DNA of 5,583 nucleotides from CAZWXH01 sp964637725 (GTDB lineage: Bacteria > Bacillota_I > Bacilli_A > Erysipelotrichales > Coprobacillaceae). Below, piece after piece: positions 1 through 5,580 of the stretch. The notes beneath the pieces were generated by a model. The model was not told the DNA's origin. It searched no databases and saw nothing but the letters and a program-made list of their open reading frames with translations. Where the stretch lies: assembly GCA_964637725.1 (NCBI GenBank), contig CAZWXH010000113.1, positions 1 through 5,583 of the forward strand, given 5' to 3'. The position numbers and the translations under genes were made by a program. Positions within the stretch are counted from its first letter, which is position 1. Every line of letters begins with the position of its first letter.

Positions 1-2
1 AC

Positions 3-34
3 CAATAAATAAAATATATTTTCATTATTTATTG
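3..34. repeat. AT-rich perfect inverted repeat downstream of argC
   Basis: Two 10-base arms, CAATAAATAA (3-12) and TTATTTATTG (25-34), are exact reverse complements separated by a 12-base AT-rich spacer. The repeat starts 17 bases beyond the argC stop codon. A weak hairpin could form in the transcript and might act as an operon-end or processing structure. Each arm has only one G-C pair and no clean U-tract follows inside the window, so it is not a convincing intrinsic terminator. Chance in AT-rich intergenic DNA is a real alternative. Confidence 0.35.
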
Positions 35-50
35 ACATTTAATAGTTTGT

Positions 51-1088
51 CTAAAAAGATGGAGCAATCATCTTTAATCCTTTAGTTTCTTCAATACCAC
101 ACATTATATTCATATTTTGAATAGCTTGCCCAGCTGCTCCCTTAACCATATTATCAATTGCTGAAACAACAATTAACTTATGGTTACGTGAATCATAATG
201 TAATGAAATATCACAGTAATTTGAATACTTTACAAATTTCAAATCTGCAACCTTGCCCTCATCTAAGACTCTTATAAAAAACTCTTTATCATAATATTGA
301 TGATATGTTTTTATAATGTCTTTAAATGTTATATCTTTTTTTAATGATACATAAATTGTAGATATTATTCCTCTATTTACTGGTAATAAGTGAGGAACAA
401 ATGTAACTTGAATATCATTTTCATTCATCTTTGACAACTCTTGTTCTATCTCTGGAGTATGTCTATGCGTTGAAAGTTTATAAGGATGAAACGATTCATT
501 ACATCTAGGAAAATGAGTATCTTCACTCAGTGCTTTACCTGCTCCTGTTGTTCCTGATTTTGAATCAATTATTATTTCATTAGATTCATTTAGTTTCTCT
601 TTTAATAAAGGATATAGCCCTAATGTAATTGAAGTTGGATAACAACCAGGATTTCCAATTAATGATGCATTCTTTATTTCATCTCTATTGACTTCACTTA
701 AACCATAGATTTGTTTTTCATGAAGTGATTTTTCACTATAATCTAAACCATACCATTGCTGATAGTCAGTTTCCTTATCTAATCTAAAGTCGGCCCCTAA
801 ATCAATGAATTTCTTTTCATGTTGATCACAATACATCCCGTACTTTTCACTTAAGCCATGTGGTAAGGCTGCAAAGATGACATCACTTTGATCTAAGACT
901 TCTTCATCTGAAACAAAAACCATATCTATAATCTTATAAAAAGAAGGATAGAGTTCAGAAATATTTTGTCCAATATAGCTTTGTGAACTAATAGCAATGA
1001 TTTCTACTTCATCATGAGCAAGTAATAATCTTAAAAGTTCTACTCCCCCGTAACCACTAGCACCAATAATTCCTACTTTGATTTTCAT
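51..1088 (-). CDS. argC: N-acetyl-gamma-glutamyl-phosphate reductase
   Basis: ArgC performs the NADPH-dependent reduction of N-acetylglutamyl phosphate to N-acetylglutamate semialdehyde, the third step of arginine synthesis, in the cytoplasm. The 345-residue length is normal for the family. Visible features are the N-terminal nucleotide-binding loop GASGYGG (9-15), the catalytic-cysteine motif NPGCYPTS (146-153, Cys149), SGTTGAGK (178-185), the active-site histidine segment HRHTPE (208-213), PHLLPVNRG (232-240) and the C-terminal NMVKGAAGQA block (313-322). The ATG overlaps the argH stop as ATGA, and an AGAGG seven bases upstream supports this start, so translation is probably coupled to argH. 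The stop is TAG. Of its 8 Arg codons, 7 are AGA and one is CGT. No partner genes such as argJ, argB or argD lie in the window; they could lie beyond the left edge. Family assignment is secure. Confidence 0.97.
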   Translation of the reverse strand: MKIKVGIIGASGYGGVELLRLLLAHDEVEIIAISSQSYIGQNISELYPSFYKIIDMVFVSDEEVLDQSDVIFAALPHGLSEKYGMYCDQHEKKFIDLGADFRLDKETDYQQWYGLDYSEKSLHEKQIYGLSEVNRDEIKNASLIGNPGCYPTSITLGLYPLLKEKLNESNEIIIDSKSGTTGAGKALSEDTHFPRCNESFHPYKLSTHRHTPEIEQELSKMNENDIQVTFVPHLLPVNRGIISTIYVSLKKDITFKDIIKTYHQYYDKEFFIRVLDEGKVADLKFVKYSNYCDISLHYDSRNHKLIVVSAIDNMVKGAAGQAIQNMNIMCGIEETKGLKMIAPSF

Positions 1089-2464
1089 GATAACGCCTCT
1101 ACTTTCTTCTTCATTAATTCAATACTTTCATTAACCATCTTTGGTGAAGGACCACCTTTGACATTTCTATTTACAACACATGTTTGTAGAGAGATTGCAT
1201 TATAGATAGAATCATCAAATGCTTTATCAAAAGATTGATAAACTTCTAATGATAATGTTTCTAAAACCTTATCATGATCAATGCAATATCCAACCAATTC
1301 TCCTGTTATTTTATATGCATCTCTAAATGCCAAGCCTTTTTTTACTAAGTAATCAGCACAATCTGTAGCATTAATAAATCCTTTTGCAGCAAATTCTCTC
1401 ATTCTTTCAATATTAACCTTCATTGTTTTTAACATATCAGTAAAAACTGGTAAACATAACTTCACTGTATCAATTGCATCAAATAATGCTTCTTTATCTT
1501 CTTGCATATCTTTATTATAAGCAAGTGGTAACCCCTTCATCATAGTCAGAAGAGTGGAAACATCAGCTATTACTCTTGCACTTTTTCCTCTGACTAACTC
1601 AGCAATATCAGGGTTTTTCTTCTGTGGCATAATACTTGAACCAGTAGCATAAGCATCATCTAGTTCAATATACTTAAATTCCCATGAACACCATAATATA
1701 ACTTCTTCACTAAAACGTGAAAGATGCATCATTATTGTAGCTAAACAACTTGTAAACTCGATGGCATAATCTCTATCACTAACACCATCTAGTGAATTCT
1801 CTGTAATTCCATTCATTCCTAATTCATTCGCAACAAATATACGATCAAGAGGATATGTGGTTGTTGCTAGAGCACCACTTCCAAGTGGCGAAACATTCAT
1901 CCTTTTATAACAGTCATCTAATCTTGTTATATCTCTATAAAACATCTGAGCATAAGCCATTAAATGATGTCCAAATGTAATGGGTTGAGCACGTTGTAAA
2001 TGCGTATATCCACACATGATTGTCTCTGTATGCTTGGATGCTTGTTCTATAATAACTTGAATACATTCAACTAACATATTCTTAACTGTTTTTAATTCAT
2101 CTCTAGCGTACAATCTTAAATCTAATGCCACTTGATCATTACGAGATCTTGCTGTATGAAGTTTCTTTCCACTTATGGGATACTTCTTTGTTAATTCACT
2201 TTCAATAAACATATGAATATCTTCAGCATGGGGATCAAATAATAACTTTCCATTTTCAATATCACTTAAAATATTATTTAAACCCTCTATAATTTCATCT
2301 AAGTTCTCTTTATCAATAATCCCCTGCTTACATAACATCTTTGCATGAGCAAGGCTTCCCATAATATCATGTTTATACAATCTATTATCAAATGATAATG
2401 ATGAATTAAATGCATTAACATTTTCATCTATTTCTTTTTTAAATCTTCCTGCCCATAGTGCCAT
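1085..2464 (-). CDS. argH: Argininosuccinate lyase
   Basis: ArgH cleaves argininosuccinate into arginine and fumarate, the final biosynthetic step. It belongs to the fumarase/aspartase superfamily, whose members act as cytoplasmic homotetramers. The 459 residues match the usual length. Motifs in order are the family-typical N-terminus ALWAGRF (2-8), HTARSRNDQ (103-111), THLQRAQP (154-161, with His155 as the likely acid/base partner), and the superfamily signature GSSIMPQKKNPD (275-286) carrying the catalytic serine of the flexible loop. The C-terminal GGPSP segment (437-441) is also typical. It starts 9 bases after the argG stop, with AAGGTG as ribosome-binding site overlapping the end of argG. 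Its TGA stop overlaps the argC ATG. Its 19 Arg codons are 14 AGA, 4 CGT and 1 AGG. It appears intact, with no missing catalytic motif. Confidence 0.98.
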   Translation of the reverse strand: MALWAGRFKKEIDENVNAFNSSLSFDNRLYKHDIMGSLAHAKMLCKQGIIDKENLDEIIEGLNNILSDIENGKLLFDPHAEDIHMFIESELTKKYPISGKKLHTARSRNDQVALDLRLYARDELKTVKNMLVECIQVIIEQASKHTETIMCGYTHLQRAQPITFGHHLMAYAQMFYRDITRLDDCYKRMNVSPLGSGALATTTYPLDRIFVANELGMNGITENSLDGVSDRDYAIEFTSCLATIMMHLSRFSEEVILWCSWEFKYIELDDAYATGSSIMPQKKNPDIAELVRGKSARVIADVSTLLTMMKGLPLAYNKDMQEDKEALFDAIDTVKLCLPVFTDMLKTMKVNIERMREFAAKGFINATDCADYLVKKGLAFRDAYKITGELVGYCIDHDKVLETLSLEVYQSFDKAFDDSIYNAISLQTCVVNRNVKGGPSPKMVNESIELMKKKVEALS

Positions 2465-2473
2465 ATTCTCACC

Positions 2474-3694
2474 TTATTTCTTTCTTTGTTGATCTAATAA
2501 TGCTTTGACTTTAATTGGTAATCCATATAAATTAATAAATCCTTGAGAATCCATTTGATTATAATCTTCATCTTCACCAAATGAAGCTGTTTGTTCACTA
2601 TATAAAGTATCCAAAGAACTCATTCCTGCTTCTATAATATTTCCTTTATATAACTTAAGTTTTACATCACCATTAACACTCTTTTGACTCTCTTCAATAA
2701 AAGCTAACAAAGCCTTTGTTAGTGGTGTATACCACTGACCATTATATAAAATATCAGCTAATTTCAATGATACCTGTTGTTTAAAATGTTGTGTCTCTTT
2801 ATCAAGAGTTATTTCTTCTAAATCAGCATGAGCCTTATAAAGAATAGTTCCTCCTGGTGTTTCATATACCCCTCTAGACTTCATTCCTACAAGTCTATTT
2901 TCAACCATATCAATAATACCAATACCATTTTCCCCACCTATTTTATTAAGTGTTTCAATTAATGTAATCCCATCCATCTTTTGTCCATCAATAGCGACTG
3001 GCTTTCCTTGTTCAAAAGAAATTGTAATATATGTTGCAACATCTGGAGCTTTTTCTGGTGTCACTCCTAATTCTAAAATCTTATCATACAATGGTTCATT
3101 ATTAGGATCCTCTAGATCTAATCCTTCATGAGATAAATGCCATAAGTTTTTATCTTTAGAGTAATTTGTTTCCTTATTAATTTTTAAAGGAATATTTCTC
3201 TCTTGGGCATATGCGATTTCATCTTCTCTACTCTTTAATTCCCATGTTCTCCATGGTGCAATAATATCGAGTTCAGGCGCAAATGCTTTGATCGTTAATT
3301 CAAATCTCACTTGATCATTCCCTTTACCTGTACAACCATGACAAATTGCATCAGCTCCTTCAGCAATCGCAATATCAACAAGTTTTTTTGCGATAATTGG
3401 TCTTGCTAGTGAAGTTCCTAATAAATATTTCCCTTCATACATTGCATTAGCTTGAATAGCTGGAAAAATAAAATCTTCCACAAATTCTTTCTTACAATCT
3501 GCTACATAATACTTTGATGCTCCTGATGCAATTGCTTTTTCTTCTAAACCATCAAGCTCATCACCTTGACCAACATCTCCTGCCACAGCAATAACTTCAC
3601 AACCATAGTTTTCCTTTAACCATGAAATAATAATTGAAGTATCTAATCCTCCTGAATATGCTAATACAACCTTTTTATATTGTTTCTTTTCCAT
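2474..3694 (-). CDS. argG: Argininosuccinate synthase
   Basis: ArgG condenses citrulline with aspartate, using ATP and releasing AMP plus pyrophosphate, to form argininosuccinate, the substrate of ArgH encoded next. It is a cytoplasmic enzyme, tetrameric in characterised members, and 406 residues is the normal size. The N-type ATP pyrophosphatase loop AYSGGLDTS is at 12-20. GTSLARP (93-99) and GCTGKGNDQVRFE (120-132) are the family substrate and nucleotide signatures, and MKSRGVYETPGG (271-282) is a further conserved block. The chosen ATG has AGAGGA seven bases upstream. It is the first gene of the operon, preceded by a promoter, an arginine-type T-box and a short leader ORF, so expression should rise when tRNA-Arg is uncharged. 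All 8 Arg codons are AGA. No ArgR-type palindrome was recognised near its promoter. Confidence 0.98.
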   Translation of the reverse strand: MEKKQYKKVVLAYSGGLDTSIIISWLKENYGCEVIAVAGDVGQGDELDGLEEKAIASGASKYYVADCKKEFVEDFIFPAIQANAMYEGKYLLGTSLARPIIAKKLVDIAIAEGADAICHGCTGKGNDQVRFELTIKAFAPELDIIAPWRTWELKSREDEIAYAQERNIPLKINKETNYSKDKNLWHLSHEGLDLEDPNNEPLYDKILELGVTPEKAPDVATYITISFEQGKPVAIDGQKMDGITLIETLNKIGGENGIGIIDMVENRLVGMKSRGVYETPGGTILYKAHADLEEITLDKETQHFKQQVSLKLADILYNGQWYTPLTKALLAFIEESQKSVNGDVKLKLYKGNIIEAGMSSLDTLYSEQTASFGEDEDYNQMDSQGFINLYGLPIKVKALLDQQRKK

Positions 3695-3701
3695 TTTCTT
3701 A

Positions 3702-3707
3702 TCCTCT
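3702..3707 (-). promoter_or_regulatory. argG ribosome-binding site inside a 4-codon mini-ORF
   Basis: AGAGGA lies seven bases before the argG ATG. It coincides with codons 3-4 (AGA GGA) of a tiny frame ATG-AAA-AGA-GGA-TAA (3713 to 3699). That frame begins directly after the stop of the 14-codon leader ORF and ends four bases before argG. The SD is only a moderate match (GAGG core), weaker than the AAGGAG that precedes the leader ORF. The mini-ORF has no SD of its own, so its translation would need re-initiation. Confidence 0.75.
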
Positions 3708-3713
3708 TTTCAT

Positions 3714-3758
3714 TTATTTAGTTATACCTTTATAGATTATTAAACTTATTCGCCGCAT
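3714..3758 (-). CDS. Putative 14-aa arginine leader peptide (MRRISLIIYKGITK)
   Basis: This small ORF lies between the T-box terminator and argG, so it is transcribed only when the T-box reads through. It reads Met-Arg-Arg and then eleven mostly hydrophobic or basic residues, and ends in TAA 19 bases before the argG start. A strong SD, AAGGAG (3772-3767), sits 8 bases from the ATG; an in-frame ATG two codons earlier (3764) is too close to that SD. Codons 2 and 3 are CGG and CGA. Neither codon occurs among the 35 Arg codons of argG, argH and argC (29 AGA, 5 CGT, 1 AGG by hand count). The position resembles attenuation leader peptides, and ribosome pausing at CGG-CGA could affect argG translation. 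A chance ORF is the alternative: no homolog is known to me and the length is too small for a coding statistic. Confidence 0.5.
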   Translation of the reverse strand: MRRISLIIYKGITK

Positions 3759-3778
3759 GTTCATCACTCCTTATATAC

Positions 3779-3809
3779 AAAAACGCCTCTAGAAATTAAT
3801 CTAGAGACG
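3779..3809 (-). terminator. T-box regulated intrinsic terminator
   Basis: In the minus-strand transcript the arms CGTCTCTAGA (3809-3800) and TCTAGAGGCG (3793-3784) form a 10-bp stem with one G-U pair. The loop is TTAATT, and five consecutive T residues (3783-3779) follow. The 5' arm is the same segment that serves as the 3' side of the antiterminator, so the two structures exclude each other. This is the expected OFF state of the argG T-box when tRNA-Arg is charged. Confidence 0.95.
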
Positions 3810-3831
3810 TATATATACGCGGTACCACTCT
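3803..3831 (-). promoter_or_regulatory. T-box antiterminator element
   Basis: The conserved T-box sequence AGAGTGGTACCGCG occupies 3831-3818. AGAG (3831-3828) pairs with CTCT (3806-3803) and GCG (3820-3818) with CGT (3809-3807). This leaves the classic seven-base bulge UGGUACC. In the family, UGGN of the bulge pairs with the free NCCA end of uncharged tRNA; here UGGU would suit a discriminator A. The segment between the two helices is TATATATA. Confidence 0.95.
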
Positions 3832-3836
3832 TGTTA

Positions 3837-3855
3837 TTAGAACACCATATTCTAA
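3837..3855 (-). other. T-box stem III hairpin
   Basis: TTAGAA (3855-3850) and TTCTAA (3842-3837) are complementary arms around a seven-base loop, just upstream of the antiterminator. The position and size match stem III of Firmicutes T-box leaders, which separates the tRNA-reading stem I region from the decision hairpin. Confidence 0.75.
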
Positions 3856-3918
3856 CCCCTTTTGCCTTTAACGCAGGACACGTTTCGTTATACTTAATTC
3901 CAACGAACTCTCATGGGT

Positions 3919-3921
3919 GCG
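3919..3921 (-). promoter_or_regulatory. T-box specifier codon CGC (arginine)
   Basis: The 3' side of the stem I internal loop reads GTGAA-CGC-A-CCCATGAG. It fits the family arrangement of GAA, three specifier bases, a conserved purine and then the closing helix. CGC is an Arg codon, consistent with the downstream arginine operon, and would be read by the tRNA-Arg of the CGN box. The opposite side of the loop carries the usual GAGTAG/AGTA element (AGTA at 3989-3986). The assignment rests on manual motif alignment. Confidence 0.85.
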
Positions 3922-4021
3922 TTTCACTTATGATAACTTAGTAACCTTCCACTCTGTGTTACCTCGCTAGAAGCTTTTCATAAACTACTCTCCCAATCAA
4001 CGATTTCTTTAACTTGCGTTA

Positions 4022-4050
4022 ATAATACAGTGGAAGAATATATTTGTCAA
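4022..4050 (-). promoter_or_regulatory. Sigma-A promoter of argGHC
   Basis: On the minus strand, TTGACA (4050-4045, perfect -35) is followed by a 17-base spacer and TATTAT (4027-4022, five of six matches to the -10). An A-tract of seven bases (4060-4054) directly upstream could act as an UP element. Predicted transcription starts around 4016-4013, just before the T-box. No ArgR-like palindrome was recognised over it, which suggests strong constitutive initiation with control at the T-box. Confidence 0.9.
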
Positions 4051-4107
4051 CACTTTTTTTGTTAAATACGAAAATTAGATAATTAATTTGTTTAAAAGAT
4101 AAAAACA

Positions 4108-5460
4108 TTACTTTAAATTCCAATCCACACCATTATTTGATACATACATCATATAATCATTAGGTTGATCACTTTCTCTAGCTTTCGTTATTTTCAAATA
4201 ATATAAACCTTCTTCCTTATAAGGAAGATTATAATAATCAAAGGATTCTTCTCTCTTTAGATCAAGTTTCTTAAAACTTCGGCCACCATCTTCTGTAACA
4301 TATAAACTTGCGTGTTCATTACCACTATGACTCATTCCAATGTAGCCAATATCTTCACTAAAAAATTTAATACCGTGAGAGACACCAATCTCTCCTAAAA
4401 ATGGATCTTTATTAAATTGAATCCAATTCACACCACCATCATCACTTTTAAACAATGAATAAAATCGGCTTCCTGCAGCAGCATCCATAATTTTTAACTT
4501 ATATCCTATCATATCATTAATCATAGAATTCAAATCTTTATCTTCGCTATTATCATCACCTTTTTGAACTGGGGGTTTTGGTAATTGATTTAAGTTATCA
4601 ACATAAATATATCTTTTTTCACGCAAATAACTCTTTGAAGTTGTTGGAATAATTTCAACAGTATAACCATATATCTCATGAGATAATACCTCAGATGTTC
4701 GCTTTTCTCCTTGCAAATCAATGTAGTAAATATTTTCATTATTATAACCCAAGCTTTGTATTCCAGAATACTTAACTTGGAAAGGTTCCACATATTCACG
4801 CATATTTATAACCTTTAGTGCATCAAGAAATGGTGACAATCTTTTTTCTTTTTGATAATCAGCAGATGTATACCCACCTATAATAACTGTTGCCTTTGCG
4901 CCACTTTTATAAGAAATCAAATAACTTTTTATTTCATTTTCTATTTTTCCATATACATATAAATCAAAAGAAGATATTCTTCCATCATACTGACATTTAA
5001 TATTAACATCTGAACTTATATATAAATCAGTGGGCATCACTAATTCAGTTTTTATCTCATTAATAAAACTAATAAATCCACCCTCAAATAAATTATCATT
5101 TTTTAATTCAAATTCCTTTGTTTTCTTATTTTGACTTACTTTCATCCCTAAAGCGCTGTTATAATGTGTTGCCATATCGAATATCTTATAACCAGTAAAT
5201 AATGATAAAGACACAAATAACACCAAAGCAACTTTTATCCATTGTTTCCACTTTACCATAATAAGTTCTTTTTTAAGAATAGCCAAAACAATACATATAA
5301 TTACCCATGTAAAAATAGTTATTCCTAATGTAATTAAAATAGGAATATCATAAGGTATAAACCCCTTTCCATATTGAAGAAGTTTTAAAAGAATATATAT
5401 AAAAATGATATATATAATTATCAATATCGGATTTAAAAACATCTTTAAGAACCTTTTCAT
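4108..5460 (-). CDS. Membrane-anchored protein with C-terminal Asp-box motifs, function unknown
   Basis: I do not recognise a named family for this 450-residue protein. Three hydrophobic segments at about 9-28, 38-62 and 74-92 predict an N-terminal membrane domain. A hydrophilic region of roughly 355 residues follows, probably outside the cell by topology, though this is unproven. A proline/acid-rich linker (about 293-310, KPPVQKGDDNSEDKD) precedes a C-terminal part with three Asp-box/BNR-like motifs: SDDGGVNW (339-346), TEDGGRSF (389-396) and the shorter SNNGVDW (441-447). Such motifs mark beta-hairpin turns in sialidase-like propellers. Three motifs in about 130 residues are too few for a full propeller, and no catalytic set is evident. 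Arg codon use differs from the arg genes (3 of 11 are CGA). It stops 58 bases before the argG promoter with no clear terminator between. A link to arginine metabolism is not indicated. Confidence 0.88.
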   Translation of the reverse strand: MKRFLKMFLNPILIIIYIIFIYILLKLLQYGKGFIPYDIPILITLGITIFTWVIICIVLAILKKELIMVKWKQWIKVALVLFVSLSLFTGYKIFDMATHYNSALGMKVSQNKKTKEFELKNDNLFEGGFISFINEIKTELVMPTDLYISSDVNIKCQYDGRISSFDLYVYGKIENEIKSYLISYKSGAKATVIIGGYTSADYQKEKRLSPFLDALKVINMREYVEPFQVKYSGIQSLGYNNENIYYIDLQGEKRTSEVLSHEIYGYTVEIIPTTSKSYLREKRYIYVDNLNQLPKPPVQKGDDNSEDKDLNSMINDMIGYKLKIMDAAAGSRFYSLFKSDDGGVNWIQFNKDPFLGEIGVSHGIKFFSEDIGYIGMSHSGNEHASLYVTEDGGRSFKKLDLKREESFDYYNLPYKEEGLYYLKITKARESDQPNDYMMYVSNNGVDWNLK

Positions 5461-5466
5461 TTTATC

Positions 5467-5479
5467 AATTCTATCTCCT
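5467..5479 (-). promoter_or_regulatory. Distant SD before the membrane gene; start codon ambiguous
   Basis: AGGAGA (5479-5474) is the only good SD upstream of the 450-residue protein, but its AGGAG core lies 14 bases from the ATG, longer than usual. An in-frame ATT at 5469-5467, three codons upstream of the ATG, would have a five-base spacing and could be a rare ATT start. Alternatively, translation may begin at internal Met7, which has AAAAGG nine bases upstream. The ATG is kept as the default. Confidence 0.45.
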
Positions 5480-5499
5480 ATCTATCACATATTTATAAT

Positions 5500-5580
5500 C
5501 TAAGCATACTCTAGTATTGGGATGAATTCAACTTTATATTGTTTATTTAATCTTGCAAAATGTCCATATACTTCTCTTCC
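5500..5580 (-). other. Open 26-codon tail of an unidentified frame at right edge
   Basis: Reading leftwards from 5580, a frame without stops runs 26 codons to TAG at 5502-5500 and encodes a sequence ending in VEFIPILEYA. Its codons are the preferred ones of the region (GGA, AGA, GAA, AAA, TTA), which gives it a coding look. The codon just upstream, at the window edge, is TGA and there is no in-frame ATG. It would therefore be a decayed or frameshifted gene end, or chance. I recognise no family. Confidence 0.25.
5503..5531 (-). promoter_or_regulatory. Weak candidate promoter for the membrane gene
   Basis: TTGAAT (5531-5526), a 17-base spacer and TATGCT (5508-5503) form a possible sigma-A promoter with a degenerate -10. 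It would start transcription near 5496, about 35 bases before the ATG. The -10 overlaps the end of the short frame that closes at 5500. Co-transcription from a gene further right is equally possible. Confidence 0.3.

Larger units (their letters stand above)
3779..4015 (-). promoter_or_regulatory. T-box leader (tRNA-Arg responsive) of argGHC
   Basis: This is the complete Firmicutes T-box architecture in the roughly 235-base 5' leader of argG. The base of stem I is TCGTT (4003-3999) with AACGA (3889-3885). The following GATTGGGAGAGTAG segment carries the GA-rich/AGTA side of the specifier loop. An AGCGAG motif resembles the usual AGAGAG bulge. GTAAC...GTTAC closes the distal loop with ACAGAGTGGAAG between the arms. 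The CGC specifier, stem III, antiterminator and terminator follow in the correct order. Uncharged tRNA-Arg is predicted to bind both the specifier and the bulge, stabilise the antiterminator and allow transcription of the operon. No start site is mapped, so the 5' end is estimated from the promoter. Confidence 0.95.

Noticed and set aside
1..38. Possible start of a next operon gene (minus strand ATG at 38, MSINNENIFYLL, open to the edge)
   Set aside because: No SD precedes the ATG and the codons fall inside the AT-rich inverted repeat. Twelve residues cannot be identified.
32..60. TTGACA on the plus strand at 32-37 as a rightward promoter
   Set aside because: No -10-like sequence occurs at 16-18 bases, and transcription would run antisense into argC.
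3774..3819. TATATAC upstream and GTATATA downstream of the terminator as an SD-sequestering pairing
   Set aside because: It is low-complexity TA sequence and the C is needed in the terminator stem. There is no clear occlusion of the AAGGAG beyond its edge.
3870..4020. AACGCA (4020-4015) pairing with TGCGTT (3875-3870) as a longer base for T-box stem I
   Set aside because: The predicted transcript starts near 4015, so most of the 5' arm would not be in the RNA. The TCGTT/AACGA pairing is the better stem base.
4072..4089. AAATTA/TAATTT inverted repeat between the membrane gene and the argG promoter, as a terminator
   Set aside because: The stem is six A-T pairs only, without a real U-tract. 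It would not terminate well and is expected by chance in such AT-rich DNA.
4010..4107. ArgR operator near the argG promoter
   Set aside because: No sequence resembling the TGAATA-N-TTCA type palindrome was found. The T-box explains regulation without it.
4590..4799. 69-codon open frame overlapping the membrane gene
   Set aside because: It lies wholly inside the 450-residue gene in another frame, has no convincing SD, and its product looks like an out-of-frame translation of AT-rich coding DNA.
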